DNA of 64,000 nucleotides, from the NCBI RefSeq assembly GCF_019578655.1, contig NC_063263.1, positions 2,728,001-2,792,000 on the forward strand, read 5' to 3'. The translations under genes and the position numbers were made by a program. The notes under the pieces were generated by a model. That model was not told where the DNA came from, did no database searches, and saw nothing but the letters and a program-made list of their open reading frames with translations. Source of the DNA: Ricinus communis (taxonomy: Eukaryota; Streptophyta; Magnoliopsida; Malpighiales; Euphorbiaceae). Of this stretch, positions 23,120 to 35,030 are shown one piece after another; the first letter of the stretch is position 1; every line of letters starts with the position of its first letter.

Positions 23120-26100
23120 GTCGTCGAAAGTGAATGTAGAAGATTGTTTCAGTGTCAATAGTTGGTTATTATTTGTCTTATGATGTTATTATAAATATTA
23201 AAGATAAACTTGATGATAAACAATTGTTAATGTTTAGGAATAGTTATTTTGGTCATTTTTTAGATCTCTCTTCTTTTAAGTTGCATTCCCAGCTTATTTA
23301 TTTCTTACTTCTTTAGGAGGTTGAACAACTTAATAATCTTGAGATGGAGTTTGACATTTGTGATCATAGATTGAGATTTGGTATAGATGAGTTTGCTTTA
23401 GTTACAGGTTTGAAATGTCATGGGAGTTGAACAAGCTTGGTTTTACTAAAGAACCAATTTTTTTAGTTTATAAGAATTATAAAAATGTTAAACGAATAAA
23501 CAAGCAAACCATTGAGGAAGCTTTTTTGTCTAAAAAGTGGTTGTGTGATGATGATGCTATGAGGTTTGCTTGTTTGTATTTCTTGCAGCTTTTTCTATTG
23601 TCTTCACCGAACAAGAAGTTGATTCCATTGTCTGACTTTGATATTTTTGAATCTGGTAGATATGATAAATATCATTGGGGTTTAGAGGTCTTTAATCTTA
23701 CTCTTGATTCTTTGAAAAGTAAAGTATATAGAAAATTGAAGAACATTCAGGAAGGGAAAGAAAAAATATTGTTATAGGATGATTGATTTTTCTTATGCAC
23801 TTCAATGTTGGTTTTATGAGTGATGTCCTTCAGTTGTTAACTCTATTACTGTTTTGGTGAGTAAAGACTGATTCTTTGGATTTTAAAATGAAAAATTACC
23901 AATGTTTCGAGTTATAAATCTTTGAATGGTGATTTGTTTCGGAATGGAGGAAAGAAAGTAATTAGTTTTCTTATTGATTTCTTTTCTTTTTATAAATACT
24001 GTTTTTTTTTTTTTAGTTGAAGCTGAAAAATATTCTTCCCCCTACTACTAAGAGGGAGAAGCTTGATTTGAGCAATTCTTTTCAAAGAATAAGGGTAATT
24101 TTGTTATAGATGGTGATGAAAATGATGATAATAATTTTGAAGATATTGTTCCTTCTCATTATTTTGATTCATCTGCTGGTTATAAACATAAAATCAATAA
24201 GGAATCTAGTTCAAATTCATCTAATTCAATTGAAAAAAAATTAGATTTTCTTTTATCTGGTCAGAAGGTATTGCAGGATGATCTTAATGGTCCTAGACTT
24301 TACATTGATTTGAAATTTTTTTATTGTGTTATCAGTTTTGGAAAAGAAGATTGGGGTTGATGAAAAAACTGATGATGTAAGTTCTTTTATAGCTGGGTTT
24401 TAGTTGATTCTTGTTTGATTGATGTTCTTTTTCGTAATTTGTAGGATCACAAAGATAACAGTCTTGGTGATGATACATTTCGTACTATTAAGGATGATTC
24501 TTATTGTTAAGGTAACTTTTTTAATTTTAATTTTATTACGTATATAATTTTTATATTTATTTTTTTAATTTTTTTTGGAAGCTTGTATGTAAATCGGAGA
24601 AGCAGTCTGATGCTTTTAAAAGAATTTAATGTTGATGCAAAAGCGAATGTTATTGAAGAAGAAAATATAGATGTTTCTAGTTGTAAATATGATGTTTTGA
24701 AGAAAAAATATTATGATGGTGATGACGATAATGATGGTAATTTTGTGCGTAAGGATTGTAATGTGGGTGATGATAAAGTTGATGTTGGTATGTATGGTAG
24801 AGGTGTTGTTAGTACAAGTAATGATAATATTAGTATAAGTACTACTGGTGGCACTCGTGATGTTAGAGATGAACTTGTAAAAAATATTGGTGCTGATAAG
24901 GTTATTTGAAATTTTTTATTATTTTATTATTTTATTATTTTTTTTAATTTTTTTTATTTTATAAGGATGATATGAATTATAAAGTTAGTTTTAGTCTTCT
25001 TTTGATGATATTGATCCAGAAATTCTGAAAGAAACTCTTGCTAATGCTATGAAGGCTGTTAAGATAAGTTGATTCTATGTGTGATTATTTTTTGTATATT
25101 TTAAATTGATTTCTTATTGATTTTTTGTTTTATTTTTTTTGTTACTTTTTCGCAGGTTGTTGATTCTGCTATGTTTATGGTACTGTTAATTTAAACTTTG
25201 GTACTGATACACCAATTTATTCTAAGAGGGTGATTAAACCTAGTTTTGTATTTAAGTCATCTTTTTTTACTCAATTTGGTTCTTCTGAAGGTGGAAATGC
25301 TGGAAGAAATTCTAAGTTAGTGATGCGTGGCCTTTGTTCTTTTAATGATGAACTTTCTACTTTTTTTGATTTTAGCAAGCAAGTTGAATTTAATTTATGG
25401 TTAGATGCTAGAATGAAAAAGAAGAACAAGTAAATTTTTTTATTATTTTTTTGTGTTTTATTTTTTTTAGTTTTTTCTATGATTGACTTTATTATTTTTT
25501 TCTTATAGAAGAAAGATTTATGATGTAAAAGATAATGAAATTAAACCTCATTTGAATCTTGGAGTTGAAGTTGTTTATTAAAAAACTCAGTTTCATTCAC
25601 TTGAATATTGTGATCATGCTCTTTCTTTATCAATGTGTTTTCTCTTTTTTTTAAAAGAAAATTTTTTGTTTATAAATTGTTTATATTTTGTTAATATACT
25701 AAATGTATACTAGATATATACTTAATGTATACTAAAGACTATTTTTTCCCAACAGCATATTGATGTGATTTTCTATTACTTGAGGAAGAAACATAAAATT
25801 ATTCGTGGCGATTTTCCAAGGTGTACTACAAGAAATAATATTTTTGATCAGTGAATACAGAGTCTATATGCTGATTTCTTGAAAAAGAAAAAGAATTTAT
25901 TTATTTTCTTAGGTTCACATTATGTTCTAATGTTCTACTCATTGGGTTGATGTTGATCATGTTTTATTTCATATCCATGTTAGCAAGGAATGACATTGGA
26001 TTTTGGGTCGTTTGAGTTTCATAGATCGTTGTATTTATGTTTATAACTCTTTAAGATAAAAAAATGGAAAGATAATTATGTATTGGCAGTTGTGGAATCA

Positions 26101-26480
26101 TATAGTATTTTGTTGCCTCATTTTCTTACTGTTGTTGGTTTTTATAATGAGTGGAAGGATGTCGATTTTAACTCTGGTTTTATGCAACTAAGAGTTTGAT
26201 TGACCCATTTCGTGTGAAAGTGGTTGATGGGTTGCCTACTCAGAAAGACAAGTGAGTTTTTGTATTTTATTGTTGTATTAATAGTATTGTACTTATTTAT
26301 TTATTTTAATATATATTTTTATGTTTTAAAGTGATTATGGTGTCTTTGTTACCTGCTTTGCTGAATACTTCATCCATTCAAAGGAATTCTTTTCTGATTT
26401 TAACGTGGAAATGCATCAGAATCGATTTGTTGTTTTACTGTATGCCTATGCTAAGATGGAGAAAGAAAATAACATTGTAA
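23120..26480 (+). pseudogene. Decayed DUF1985-Ulp1 (peptidase C48-like) gene, probably transposon-borne
   Basis: The first part (about 23180-23780) is a DUF1985 domain spread over frames: FRNSYFGHFLDLSSFKLHSQ, then RLRFGIDEFALVTGLKC, then the open stretch from 23415 with IEEAFLSKKWLCDDDAMRFA and the continuation SYALQCWFYE. An acidic, Asp/Asn-rich linker follows (24060-25560). The last part resembles the C-terminal Ulp1 protease: HWILGRLSFIDRCIYVYNSL (from 25994) and DYGVFVTCFAEYFIHSKEFF (from 26333). The catalytic His is kept, but the Asp position reads Asn (26045-26047) and the DCG Cys reads Tyr (26336-26338). Many stops and frameshifts are present. Such genes in plants are mostly carried by Mutator-like transposons; a transposase was not found here. 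Confidence 0.8.
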
Positions 26481-27460
26481 GTAATAATGAATCTGGTACT
26501 ATAATGTTCAATGTCTGTATATATAATGTTCATCAATATTCTTAAATAAAAATGTTGATTATTTATAAAAACTTTTATTGTTTTTGTGATGCATATTGGA
26601 AAATTTTTTGTGATTGATATAAACATTCATCATTTATAAGCATAATCTTCATTAGTTTATCAATAGATATCTGTCATTAATGAAAATCATACCACTAATT
26701 TATTCAAATGAACATATATAATATAGACATAACATAAATCGTCCTTACATAGTTGATAAACAAAATTAATCAAGCTAAACTTATACAAAAAATATTTATA
26801 TTCTAGTACATATATCTCTTTAATAAAATAAAATTAATAAATAATAAACATTTAACACATATTTAATGAACATAAGTTAATGAATATTTAATACATAATC
26901 AATGAACATAAATTATTTTTAAAAAAAAAATTACGTCAGCGTCTGACGCACGTGTCAAATGCTCACGCAAATTCTTTTACAAATAAAACAACGCCAAATG
27001 GACTCCTGAGTTCACAAAGCTATATGAACAGGGATTCATCTTATAATTTGCAGATGAATACTCGCCCCACTGTCATTCCTAGATACAAGGACTTTTAGGT
27101 AGAACTTAAAAGTAAACCCATGCAAGTCTAGACTCAAACTCAATAATATTAATACCAAAATGTAGATTTATTATGTCTAACTTTCTACAATAATTTTTAT
27201 AAAAGAATATAAATTTTATTTTCAAATATCAAGATATTATTTAAATTTACAAGTTAGTTTATGAATCTTAAAAAGAACTGACTCACGATTTAATAAGTTG
27301 AAGTTTTTTAGTTTAAACTTGCATCGTTTGTTAAACAAATATTTTCAAGTAAATTTAATTTTATTAAACAAGCTTTGAATATCTTACAAATGGTTTGGCT
27401 GGAGTCTTAACCTTATTTATTTGAATAAAGCTAATGATAAGGATTATGTTCCACTCAACA
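26481..27460. other. AT-rich gene-free DNA
   Basis: Highly AT-rich without supported genes. A possible decayed terminal inverted repeat of the preceding element is at about 26990-27012 (reverse complement GGAGTCCATTTGGCG, compared with GGGTCAATTTGGCC at 22107). Confidence 0.4.
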
Positions 27461-27461
27461 G

Positions 27462-27780
27462 TTTGAAGCATATTGTTAGTGCGGATTACTCACCGTCTTA
27501 GGCAAAATAACTAAAGTTAAAACATCAAGGTATATTGCTAGTATTGGTTACTCTTAATCTTAGGCAATATAGCTCAATTTGGAATATCATGGCATACTGC
27601 TAATACTAATCACCGGCCATTTTAGGTAAAATAGCTCAATTTAGAGCATCAAAGCATATTGCTAGTGTTATTACTCACCACCTTGAGAAAAAATAGGTCA
27701 AGTTAGGGCATCAAGATATATTGTTAGTGTTATCACTCGTCACTTCCAAGAACACGAGCTTAAGATTGAGCATATGGCAC
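27462..27780. repeat. Tandem repeat, unit about 62 bp, about 5 copies
   Basis: Diverged units share GCATATTGCTAGTRTT, ACTCACC and CTTAGGCAAAATAGCTCAA followed by a purine-rich GAGCATCAAG. The copies are direct repeats, about 60-66 bp each. The block leads directly into the 26-bp minisatellite. Confidence 0.8.
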
Positions 27781-27819
27781 ATACTAGTGTTGTTATCTGT
27801 CATAGTTAGCCCATTGGAG

Positions 27820-28325
27820 AATAGAAATAAGCAAGCTCATTAAAAAATAGAAGTACACAATCTTATTAGAGCGTATAAATAAACAAACTCATTAGATAGC
27901 AGAATATACAAACTTGTAGGAAAGTATAAATAAAGAAGCTCATTGAAGAGTAGAAATAAAAAAAAAAAACTCATCAGAGAGAAAAAATACATAAGCTAGA
28001 TGGAGAGAAAAAATACACAAGCTTATTTAGAATAGATATACAAAAGCTCATTAAAGGCATGCTCATTAGAGAGCAAAAGTAAACAAGCTCATTGGAGTAG
28101 AAATACACAAGCTCATTGAAAAATAGAATATACAAGTTCATTGGAGATCAGAAATAAACAGGCTTATTGGAGAGCAAAAATAAAGAAGCTCATTGGAGGA
28201 TAAAAGTATATAAGCTCATTAGAGGGAAAAAGTACACAAGCTCATTAGAGAGCAAAAATAAACAAGCTTATCAAAGAATAAAAATTCATAGACTCATTGG
28301 AGAACAAAACTAAACAAGCTCAAGG
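27820..28325. repeat. 26-bp minisatellite, block 1 (about 19 copies)
   Basis: Unit consensus about AAGCTCATTGGAGAGYARAA followed by ATAMAC, repeated with scattered substitutions. The same unit returns at 28928-29002 and at 35715-36090, on both sides of the gypsy insertion. Confidence 0.9.
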
Positions 28326-28514
28326 GTTTTCTCAATTTAGAAATTTTTAAAAAATATGTTCAACTTTAAGGTGAAATTTTGTTAAATTTTCAATTTATGA
28401 TAGATCTTAATGATGCAACAAGGAAAAAGACTAGTCATAGTTGTTCGCCAATTTTAAAACTTCAATTTTTTGGTTTAGTTAATATTTTACTACTTTTGCT
28501 ACTAGTACTTTCAC

Positions 28515-28574
<60 letters not shown>

Positions 28575-28927
28575 CTAGAAAAATAAAATGATATTAGTGA
28601 GCATATTAACTAGAGGAATTATTCTCAGAAAAAAATATTAAAAGGATACTTTTAAATAATAATCATAATAATAGCGATAATAATGATGATGGGTATATAA
28701 ACTATGAGATTTTATTCTGAAAAAATTAAATGGGACACATTTCTTTTGATCAATTAAACGAGACATATTGCATGTAATAAAATAGCATCCTATTGTTTGT
28801 CCGTCTGTGCATCAGGCGGACAGACAGACATATATAAATTTTTTTAAATTTTGACTACCCTAATATGAGAATTTAACAAAAATTTACCCCAAAATGAGAA
28901 ATATAATTTTCAACCATCCTAAAATAA
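28326..28927. other. Spacer between minisatellite blocks 1 and 2
   Basis: AT-rich. It holds a (TTA)n run at about 28518-28570 and a small inverted pair around GTCCG/CGGAC at about 28799-28830. No gene. Confidence 0.6.
28518..28570. repeat. (TTA)n microsatellite
   Basis: Long pure ATT trinucleotide run. Confidence 0.95.
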
Positions 28928-29002
28928 GAAAAGTCCACAAGCTCATTTGAGAATAGAAATAAAAAAGCTCATTGAGAGAGAGCAAAAATAAATAAGCTTA
29001 CT
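28928..29002. repeat. 26-bp minisatellite, block 2 (about 3 copies)
   Basis: Same unit as 27820-28325 (AAGCTCATTTGAGAATAGAA, then GAGAGCAAAAATAAATAAGC). It stops at the TG that starts the gypsy LTR at 29003. Confidence 0.85.
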
Positions 29003-29194
29003 TGTCATGACCTGATCTGTGGGCCCGTGACCGGTACTAGGAAATGGGTAGGCTTAAGGTCACCGAAACCTATAGCAAACCTTACTAATCAATAATTCAA
29101 ATAAAACACACACACAGACATATATATATATATATATATATATACTAGTCAAATATATCAACAATTCATTTATTAACGTTCATCATATAATCAC

Positions 29195-29591
29195 TGTGAC
29201 AGTCTGGCCTAGAGAAGCGATCCGACGAGGGCACGAAGTGGACGCCGGGGCAAGAATAGGATGTTTGGACAAGGAGCGGCTTATGGTAGGCTTCTAGGAT
29301 GGCAGCACTCTAAGGTACATGGTATATGAATGAATCAAGTTATACATCGAAATGGGGCAAGGAGTGATTGATACATATATGTAAGAGTTGGAACTAATCA
29401 CATGAGGCGCCTTTTAGTTATTTGGCTGTGGAGTTGTAGGAACTCCAAAGTTAAACGTGCTTAGTTCCTAGAATTTTCAGGATCGGTGACCTCTTGGGAA
29501 GTTCTCAAACTCACCAAAGGGACAAAACCGTGAGGCCAGTGGGGGGCCAAATCGGACAATATCTCATGTAATCTGGTTCTGGATCGTTACA
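29195..29591 (+). mobile_element. Cassandra-type TRIM solo LTR with 5S rRNA-derived segment
   Basis: Starts TGTGACAGTCTGGCC and ends GGATCGTTACA (397 bp). It is flanked by a perfect 5-bp target duplication, ATCAC at 29190-29194 and 29592-29596. Positions 29441-29506 match the 3' half of plant 5S rRNA (AACTCCAAAGTTAAACGTGC, then GGATCGGTGACCTCTTGGGA), covering the box A and box C promoter areas. 5S-bearing LTRs define the Cassandra family. It sits inside the gypsy 3' LTR-like region, so it is younger than that insertion. Confidence 0.9.
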
Positions 29592-30461
29592 ATCACAACA
29601 TAATTAAATCAATCCATCAGCATGATCGTTTAATACTTTTTCCATAGGTTTAACAGGCCAAAATAAATTTTAAGTTTTAGAACCACTACAGCGGAGAGTC
29701 TAGATGTCAAATGATCATAAACACAAATGAGATTAATTACATTAGGCCCGATGAAGAATGAAGTCGGACTGTCATAAGAAAAGGATGACAAAGAACTTAG
29801 CTATCACCTGAAAAATTAAAATTAAGACTGTCAGTCTCGAGAGTGGGTTAAAATCACATATTCTCATTTAAAGCAGCCATACATGTAGAATAATTATTTG
29901 AGTAATATAAAATATCATAAAATAATAAATATGTGTCATATCATAATTTCATAAAAAAATAATTTTTAGTATACCCGGATTGAGTACCTTAGTAGAATCC
30001 TAAATTCCCAATTTCAGTAGCCTTTCGGCTCTCCTAATCCAATTAGACTAGCACCTAGAGAGTGAAGCTCGACCAAGATCCTTAAATCCAGTCTGGTCAT
30101 TTGAATACCAATATAGCCGACGCCCAAAGAACAACGTTCGACCATGAACTTTTCTCCTGCAAATCAAAATCCTCTAAGCTCAGAGAGTTGTGCTCGAGCA
30201 GGGCGTATCACCGAATATTTCTATACTACCTGACTTTGATTTACACTGGTGCGCACACAGTCCTGATGCAACACATCAGGTGGCACGTTCTACTGTTGTC
30301 TCATCCCGTAGCACAATATAATTTAGCATCAATAATATTATATGCAACATGATGCTCAAACAATCACAACTTATTCGATTAACATAAAATACTAAAATTA
30401 AATCACAATAACTGTAACGCTATAAATTAATAATATAATTCTATAATGATAATAATAATAC

Positions 30462-30501
30462 TTGAACAACAACAACAACAACAACAATAATAATAATAAT
30501 A

Positions 30502-30537
<36 letters not shown>

Positions 30538-30557
30538 ATAATAAATGTAAAGGCATG

Positions 30558-30594
<37 letters not shown>

Positions 30595-30600
30595 CTGATA
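30462..30600. repeat. Compound ACA/AAT/ATT microsatellite
   Basis: An AAC run passes into AAT and then ATT repeats, followed by a second AAT-ATT pair. Each AAT-ATT pair is self-complementary, so hairpins can form. Confidence 0.9.
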
Positions 30601-31139
30601 GTAATGAAATAAATTTAATAATACTTATCCTACTAAAATTAACCATAAAAATTATTCATTAAAAGAATTACATTTAAATTCTGATATGACACATACAGTA
30701 GAATATATACTTTAACTCATAGTTCTGTCGAGTTTCCGCTATCTGCTCCTACGCCTCGAGTGGAGCTAGCTGAACCGACTGATTATCTATTTATAAAAAT
30801 AATTAAGATAGCTAAGTTAACAAAATATTTCATAACTTATCCTAGGCCTAGACTTCTAGATTTAGATTGCCTAAAGAAATCCCGACTCGAAAGTCTACTA
30901 AAAATTTGGCAGAACCTCCTTTAAAATATGGATGTTTGCCCGTAATACAATGGGACTAGAACCTGCCAGGAACACTTCTAATATTCATTAATTATTTAAT
31001 AAAAGTCGGGCTACCACAACTGCATTATTATTCATGACTCCGCAACACAACTCAGATCACCATCTTTAATTTAGCGGTCTAGCACAAAATCTATCGTAAT
31101 CCTTTTCCATTTTCACTCCGGTATGGGAAGCAGCTGTAA

Positions 31140-31300
31140 CAACCCTGACGGCTTCTGGTGCTCTAGCTTAACCTGCTGACACGTCAAACACTTAGAAACA
31201 AACTCTACCACATCCTTTTTCATCCCATTCCACCAATAGATGTTTTCAAATCATGGTACATCTTGGTAAAACCTGGGTGGACACTGTAAGTTGTGTAATG
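31140..31300 (-). pseudogene. Gypsy integrase N-terminal (HHCC) remnant
   Basis: Reads HPGFTKMYHDLK, then after a frameshift YWWNGMKKDVVEFVSKCLTC, QQVKLEHQKPSG and an in-frame stop before KWKRITIDFVLDR. This is the HHCC zinc-binding part of the integrase. The catalytic core is absent beyond about 31075. Confidence 0.85.
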
Positions 31301-31496
31301 AGCTTCTTCTAGAATCTCCTTTCTGAGGTATCCACATCGGAAAACACAGTCTAGTGCCCATCCTGAGAGTATCGTCATCATCTATGACAATATCATTAGC
31401 TTCACCCTGCAGCACTTCTTCCCATATTTTCCTTAACTATAGGTCTTAACTCTGAGCTAACTTAATTTTATCAACAAGCACTGACCTAACCCCGAA

Positions 31497-31898
31497 TTAT
31501 GCCAATAATGCTCCCGATTTCAATATCTCCATCTGTAACCCTTGGTCATATAACTCATGTAACTCTTTAGTCAGAGGCCTTTTGTCTGTGTTGATGTGAG
31601 CAAGGCTGCCTGTTGACTTCCTGCTTAAAGCATCTATAATCGCATTTGCTTTTCTTGGATGGTAGAGAATGTTACAATTATAATCCTTCAAAAGCTCCAA
31701 TTATCTTCTCTACCTCATATTCAACTTCTTTTGTTGAAACATATACTTCAAGCTTTTGTGATCCGTATATATCTCGCACATTTCTCCATAAAGATAGTGC
31801 TTCCAGATCTTAAGAGTAAAAATTACTACTGTGATCTCCAAGTCATGAGTAGGATAGTTCTGTTTATGCCTCTTCAACTGCTTGGGTAAATAAGCCAC
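31497..31898 (-). pseudogene. Gypsy RNase H remnant
   Basis: Two adjoining pieces. 31898-31710 has [20 protein letters not shown] and [12 protein letters not shown]; 31700-31497 has DYNCNILYHPRKANAIIDAL followed by SRK. Both are RNase H landmarks of Ty3/gypsy polyproteins, separated by a frame break near 31705. Confidence 0.9.
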
Positions 31899-32273
31899 TA
31901 CCTTACCATACTACATCAAAACACAGCCCAAGCCCACTCTGGAAGCATCACAATACACTGTGAAACCACCAGTTCCAGATGGTAAGGTCAATACTAGAGT
32001 TGAGGTCAAACAATCTTTCAGCCTCTGAAAGCTTCTTTCACATGCATCAGTCCACCAGAATCTAACATTCTTCTGAGTCAGCCTAGTTAAAGGCGTTGCT
32101 ATTCTTGAAAAGTCTTACATGAATCGGTGCTAGTAGCCTGCCAATCCTAGAAAGCTGTAATTTATGTCGCTATGGTCGGCCTTTACTAATCAGTCACTGT
32201 CTCTACTTCTTTTGAGGTCCACTTAAATACCCTATCTAAACAGCACATGACCCAAAAAAGCTATGCTTTCAAA

Positions 32274-33056
32274 CTAAAACTCGTACTTGGAGAATTTAGT
32301 ATACAACTGATGCTCCCTCAATGTCTGAAGTACCATTCTCAAATGCCATGCATGCTCCTCTTTGCTTCTAGAGTACACCAGGATATCATCAATAAATACG
32401 ATAATAAAATGATCCTGGAACGGCTTGAACACCCGATTCATTAGATCCATAAAGGCTGTAGGAGCATTAGTGAGTCCAAATGACATTCCCAAGAACTCAT
32501 AATGCCCATAACGCATCCTGAACGCTATATTTGGAATGTTCTCCTCACGAATTTTCAATTGGTGATACTCCAATCATAAATCAATTTTGAAAAAATATGT
32601 GGCTTCTTGAAACTAATCGAATAGATCATCAATACGAGGAAACGAATATTTATTGTGAATCGTCACCTTGTTCAGTTGTCGGTAACTGATGTAGAGGCAT
32701 ATGGTACCATCTTTCTTCTTTATAAGCAATACTAGAGCGCCCCATGGAGACGTACTAGGTCTGATAAAGCCCTCATCCAGAAGGTCTTGCAATTGCTCCT
32801 TTAGCTCCTTTAACTCTACTGGTGCCATTATGTAGGGTGGCATGAAAATAGGAGTTGTACATGGTACTACATCAATGCAGAACTCTATCTCTTTGTTAAG
32901 TGATAATCCTGGTAACTTTTCTAGAAAAACAACAGAAAACTCACAGATGACAAGTACATCCTCAACTCTGCCTCTTTCTGTTGAGGTATCCCTGACCAAA
33001 GCTAGATATCCTTGACACCCACAGCGAAGCATCCATCTAGCCATAATAGCTGACAT
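32274..33056 (-). pseudogene. Gypsy reverse transcriptase remnant
   Basis: 33056-32613 carries [46 protein letters not shown] and [20 protein letters not shown]. 32573-32274 carries [20 protein letters not shown] and the active-site motif FIDDILVYS. Between the pieces a stop and a frame change occur. The first part of the RT connection to RNase H (31900-32270) is also frame-broken. Confidence 0.95.
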
Positions 33057-33359
33057 GAGATTCGATGGTGCATGTATCCATTCGCCTTTAAAATGAAAAT
33101 TTGAGTCCCCCAGAATTCAAAAAGTCACTTGCTTTCCCTACAGTCCAACATGTCATAATTCATAGTCAACCAGTCCATTTCTAAAATTACATTAAAGTCC
33201 ATGATGTCCAACAGAATCAAATCGGTAATCGGAGCTCGACTCTCAACTAACACCGGACATGATTGAAACACAGCATCGATCTCTAAGGTGTCACTCAATA
33301 GCGTAGTAACCGACCTAGGAACCTGAAGTCAAATCGATTGGACACCCAACCTTAAAGTA

Positions 33360-33440
33360 AAACTAGAAAATACAAAAGAATGGGTAGCCCCAGGGTCTAG
33401 CAAAACTCTAGTCTCAAAATAGCAGATTGGAATAATACCT
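33360..33440 (-). pseudogene. Gypsy retropepsin motif
   Basis: The minus strand reads TRVLLDPGATHSFVFSSFTL, the protease active-site region with DPG in place of the more usual DSG. The flanking frame is interrupted by stops. Confidence 0.8.
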
Positions 33441-33699
33441 GAAACCACGGCATTAGAGGCTTGTGCATCCTGATGGGTGAGAATGAATACTCTTGCCTGT
33501 CCACAGCTTGCTTGCTGTGAACCTAAAGTCTGACTCTAAACTATGCCTCCTGATCTGCCTCCTATAGCTCTACCTCTGAAATCACGACCCTATTGGCCGA
33601 CAAACTAAGATCCACCTTGAGAATAACCAGGAGCTGTAGAAAAAGTTGGTCAGGCTATGCTAGCAGATGAGCCCTGAGAAAAAACTGGCTAACTGAAAT

Positions 33700-33760
33700 A
33701 GTAAGGGCATGCTCGAGCCATATGACCCATCTCACCACACCTGAAATAGGCTCCAATAAA
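33700..33760 (-). pseudogene. Gypsy zinc knuckle
   Basis: The minus strand reads YFRCGEMGHMARACP, a CCHC knuckle in which the first Cys has become Tyr. It lies between gag and protease as expected. Confidence 0.8.
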
Positions 33761-33986
33761 CACTAGACACGGTCCTTGATGTGTCCTACCACACATTTGG
33801 CATGCATTGGCTCCAAAACTACAACTGTCATAACTAGAACTTTGTCCATTGCCACTGAAGCCCTATCCTAGCCTGAAGTCCATTGCCAATTGTCCTTGCG
33901 TCTACTCTTCTTATGAGTACAGTAGTCCCTCTGCCCAGCCTGCTGGTCAGAACCCCTAGAGTATCCTCCACTACCATAAAATAACA

Positions 33987-34304
33987 TTATCGGCTGCACA
34001 CTACTCTATCCTCGATCTTAGTCTTTTTCTTCTTACCTTCATCAATTCCCTTACCAAAGCCCTGCAGGGTCATCTCCATCTGCCTAGCCATATCAGTAAC
34101 CTCTAGAAAGTTGCTCCTCTTAGACTGAACCAAGGAGACAAACTTTGGACCAAGATCTGAAATGTACTTTTTGTTCTTATGGTCCTTGGTCCCCACAGCA
34201 TAGGGCGTATACCTACTCAGCTGGACAAACTGCCTAGTGTACTCTACCACTAATAGATCTCCATTAACCAGTCTTTCGAACCTCTCTTTGTACTCTTGCC
34301 TCAC
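33987..34304 (-). pseudogene. Gypsy gag remnant
   Basis: A 105-codon open frame with RQEYKERFERLVNGDLLVVE, YTRQFVQLSRYTPYAV and FLEVTDMARQMEM, matching the retrotransposon gag domain. The upstream part of gag (34310-34860) is frame-broken. Confidence 0.9.
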
Positions 34305-35030
34305 ACTAAAAGGAATGAAGTACTCCTCGAACCCATCTCTAAACTATCTCCAGGTTATACCACCCAAAAAGGGATGAATGTAATCCTTGAACCACTGAGA
34401 TGCTATCCCCTTTAGAGAAAAACCTGCCATCTTGATGGTCCTCTTATCCGAACACCGCAAATCTGATGCTCACTTCTCCACCTCATCAACAGAAACCAAA
34501 GGGTCCTCTGATACCCCATCGAACTCCATCGGTCTTAACTTAGTATATTCAGACATAGGGACCTCGTCTGGATTTCCAGTACCAGACCTAATACTGTCAC
34601 TCCTTGAACCCTGAGCAGCCTGCTGCTGCTGAAGAACAAATAGCTGCTTTAAGGCCTTCTGTACCCCAATCGTACCGGCTATAAAAGATTCATCTAGAAC
34701 TCCACCAATATCGAGTGCCTCTTGAGCCTCGCTATGATCTAGTTAGGTTGTCGCTCGAGGCCTATCTCACCTCCTAGTATCACGGGCTGGTTCTGTGTGG
34801 CCGACTAGGTAAAAACTCATCCTAGGCCTCTTAGGCCGCTGCAGCTACTCAAGTCCTCGGCATAGCAGAAACTGAAGATAAACAAACAAAATATCAAAAT
34901 GATAACAAACTCCCTAACATGCATTAGAATCAATGAAACATGTAAGGACAGACTCGACCCTAACTCTGCAGTAGCTAAGAAAGTTAACCTAGGTCGAAGG
35001 GAATCTAAATCTAGGCTTTGATATCAACTT

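Larger units (their letters stand above)
29003..31010 (-). repeat. 3' LTR-like region of the gypsy element (interrupted)
   Basis: About 1.6 kb excluding the nested Cassandra LTR. The part 29700-30960 matches the plus-strand fragment at 17950-19180. The inner boundary is not determined. It holds an (AT)n run at 29117-29144 and a compound ACA/AAT/ATT microsatellite at 30462-30600. Confidence 0.6.

Noticed and set aside
29441..29506. A true 5S rRNA gene
   Set aside because: Only the 3' half of 5S is present with many changes, inside an LTR bounded by a target duplication.
30462..30662. Poly-Asn/poly-Tyr open frame
   Set aside because: Translated AAC/AAT/ATT microsatellite, not a gene.
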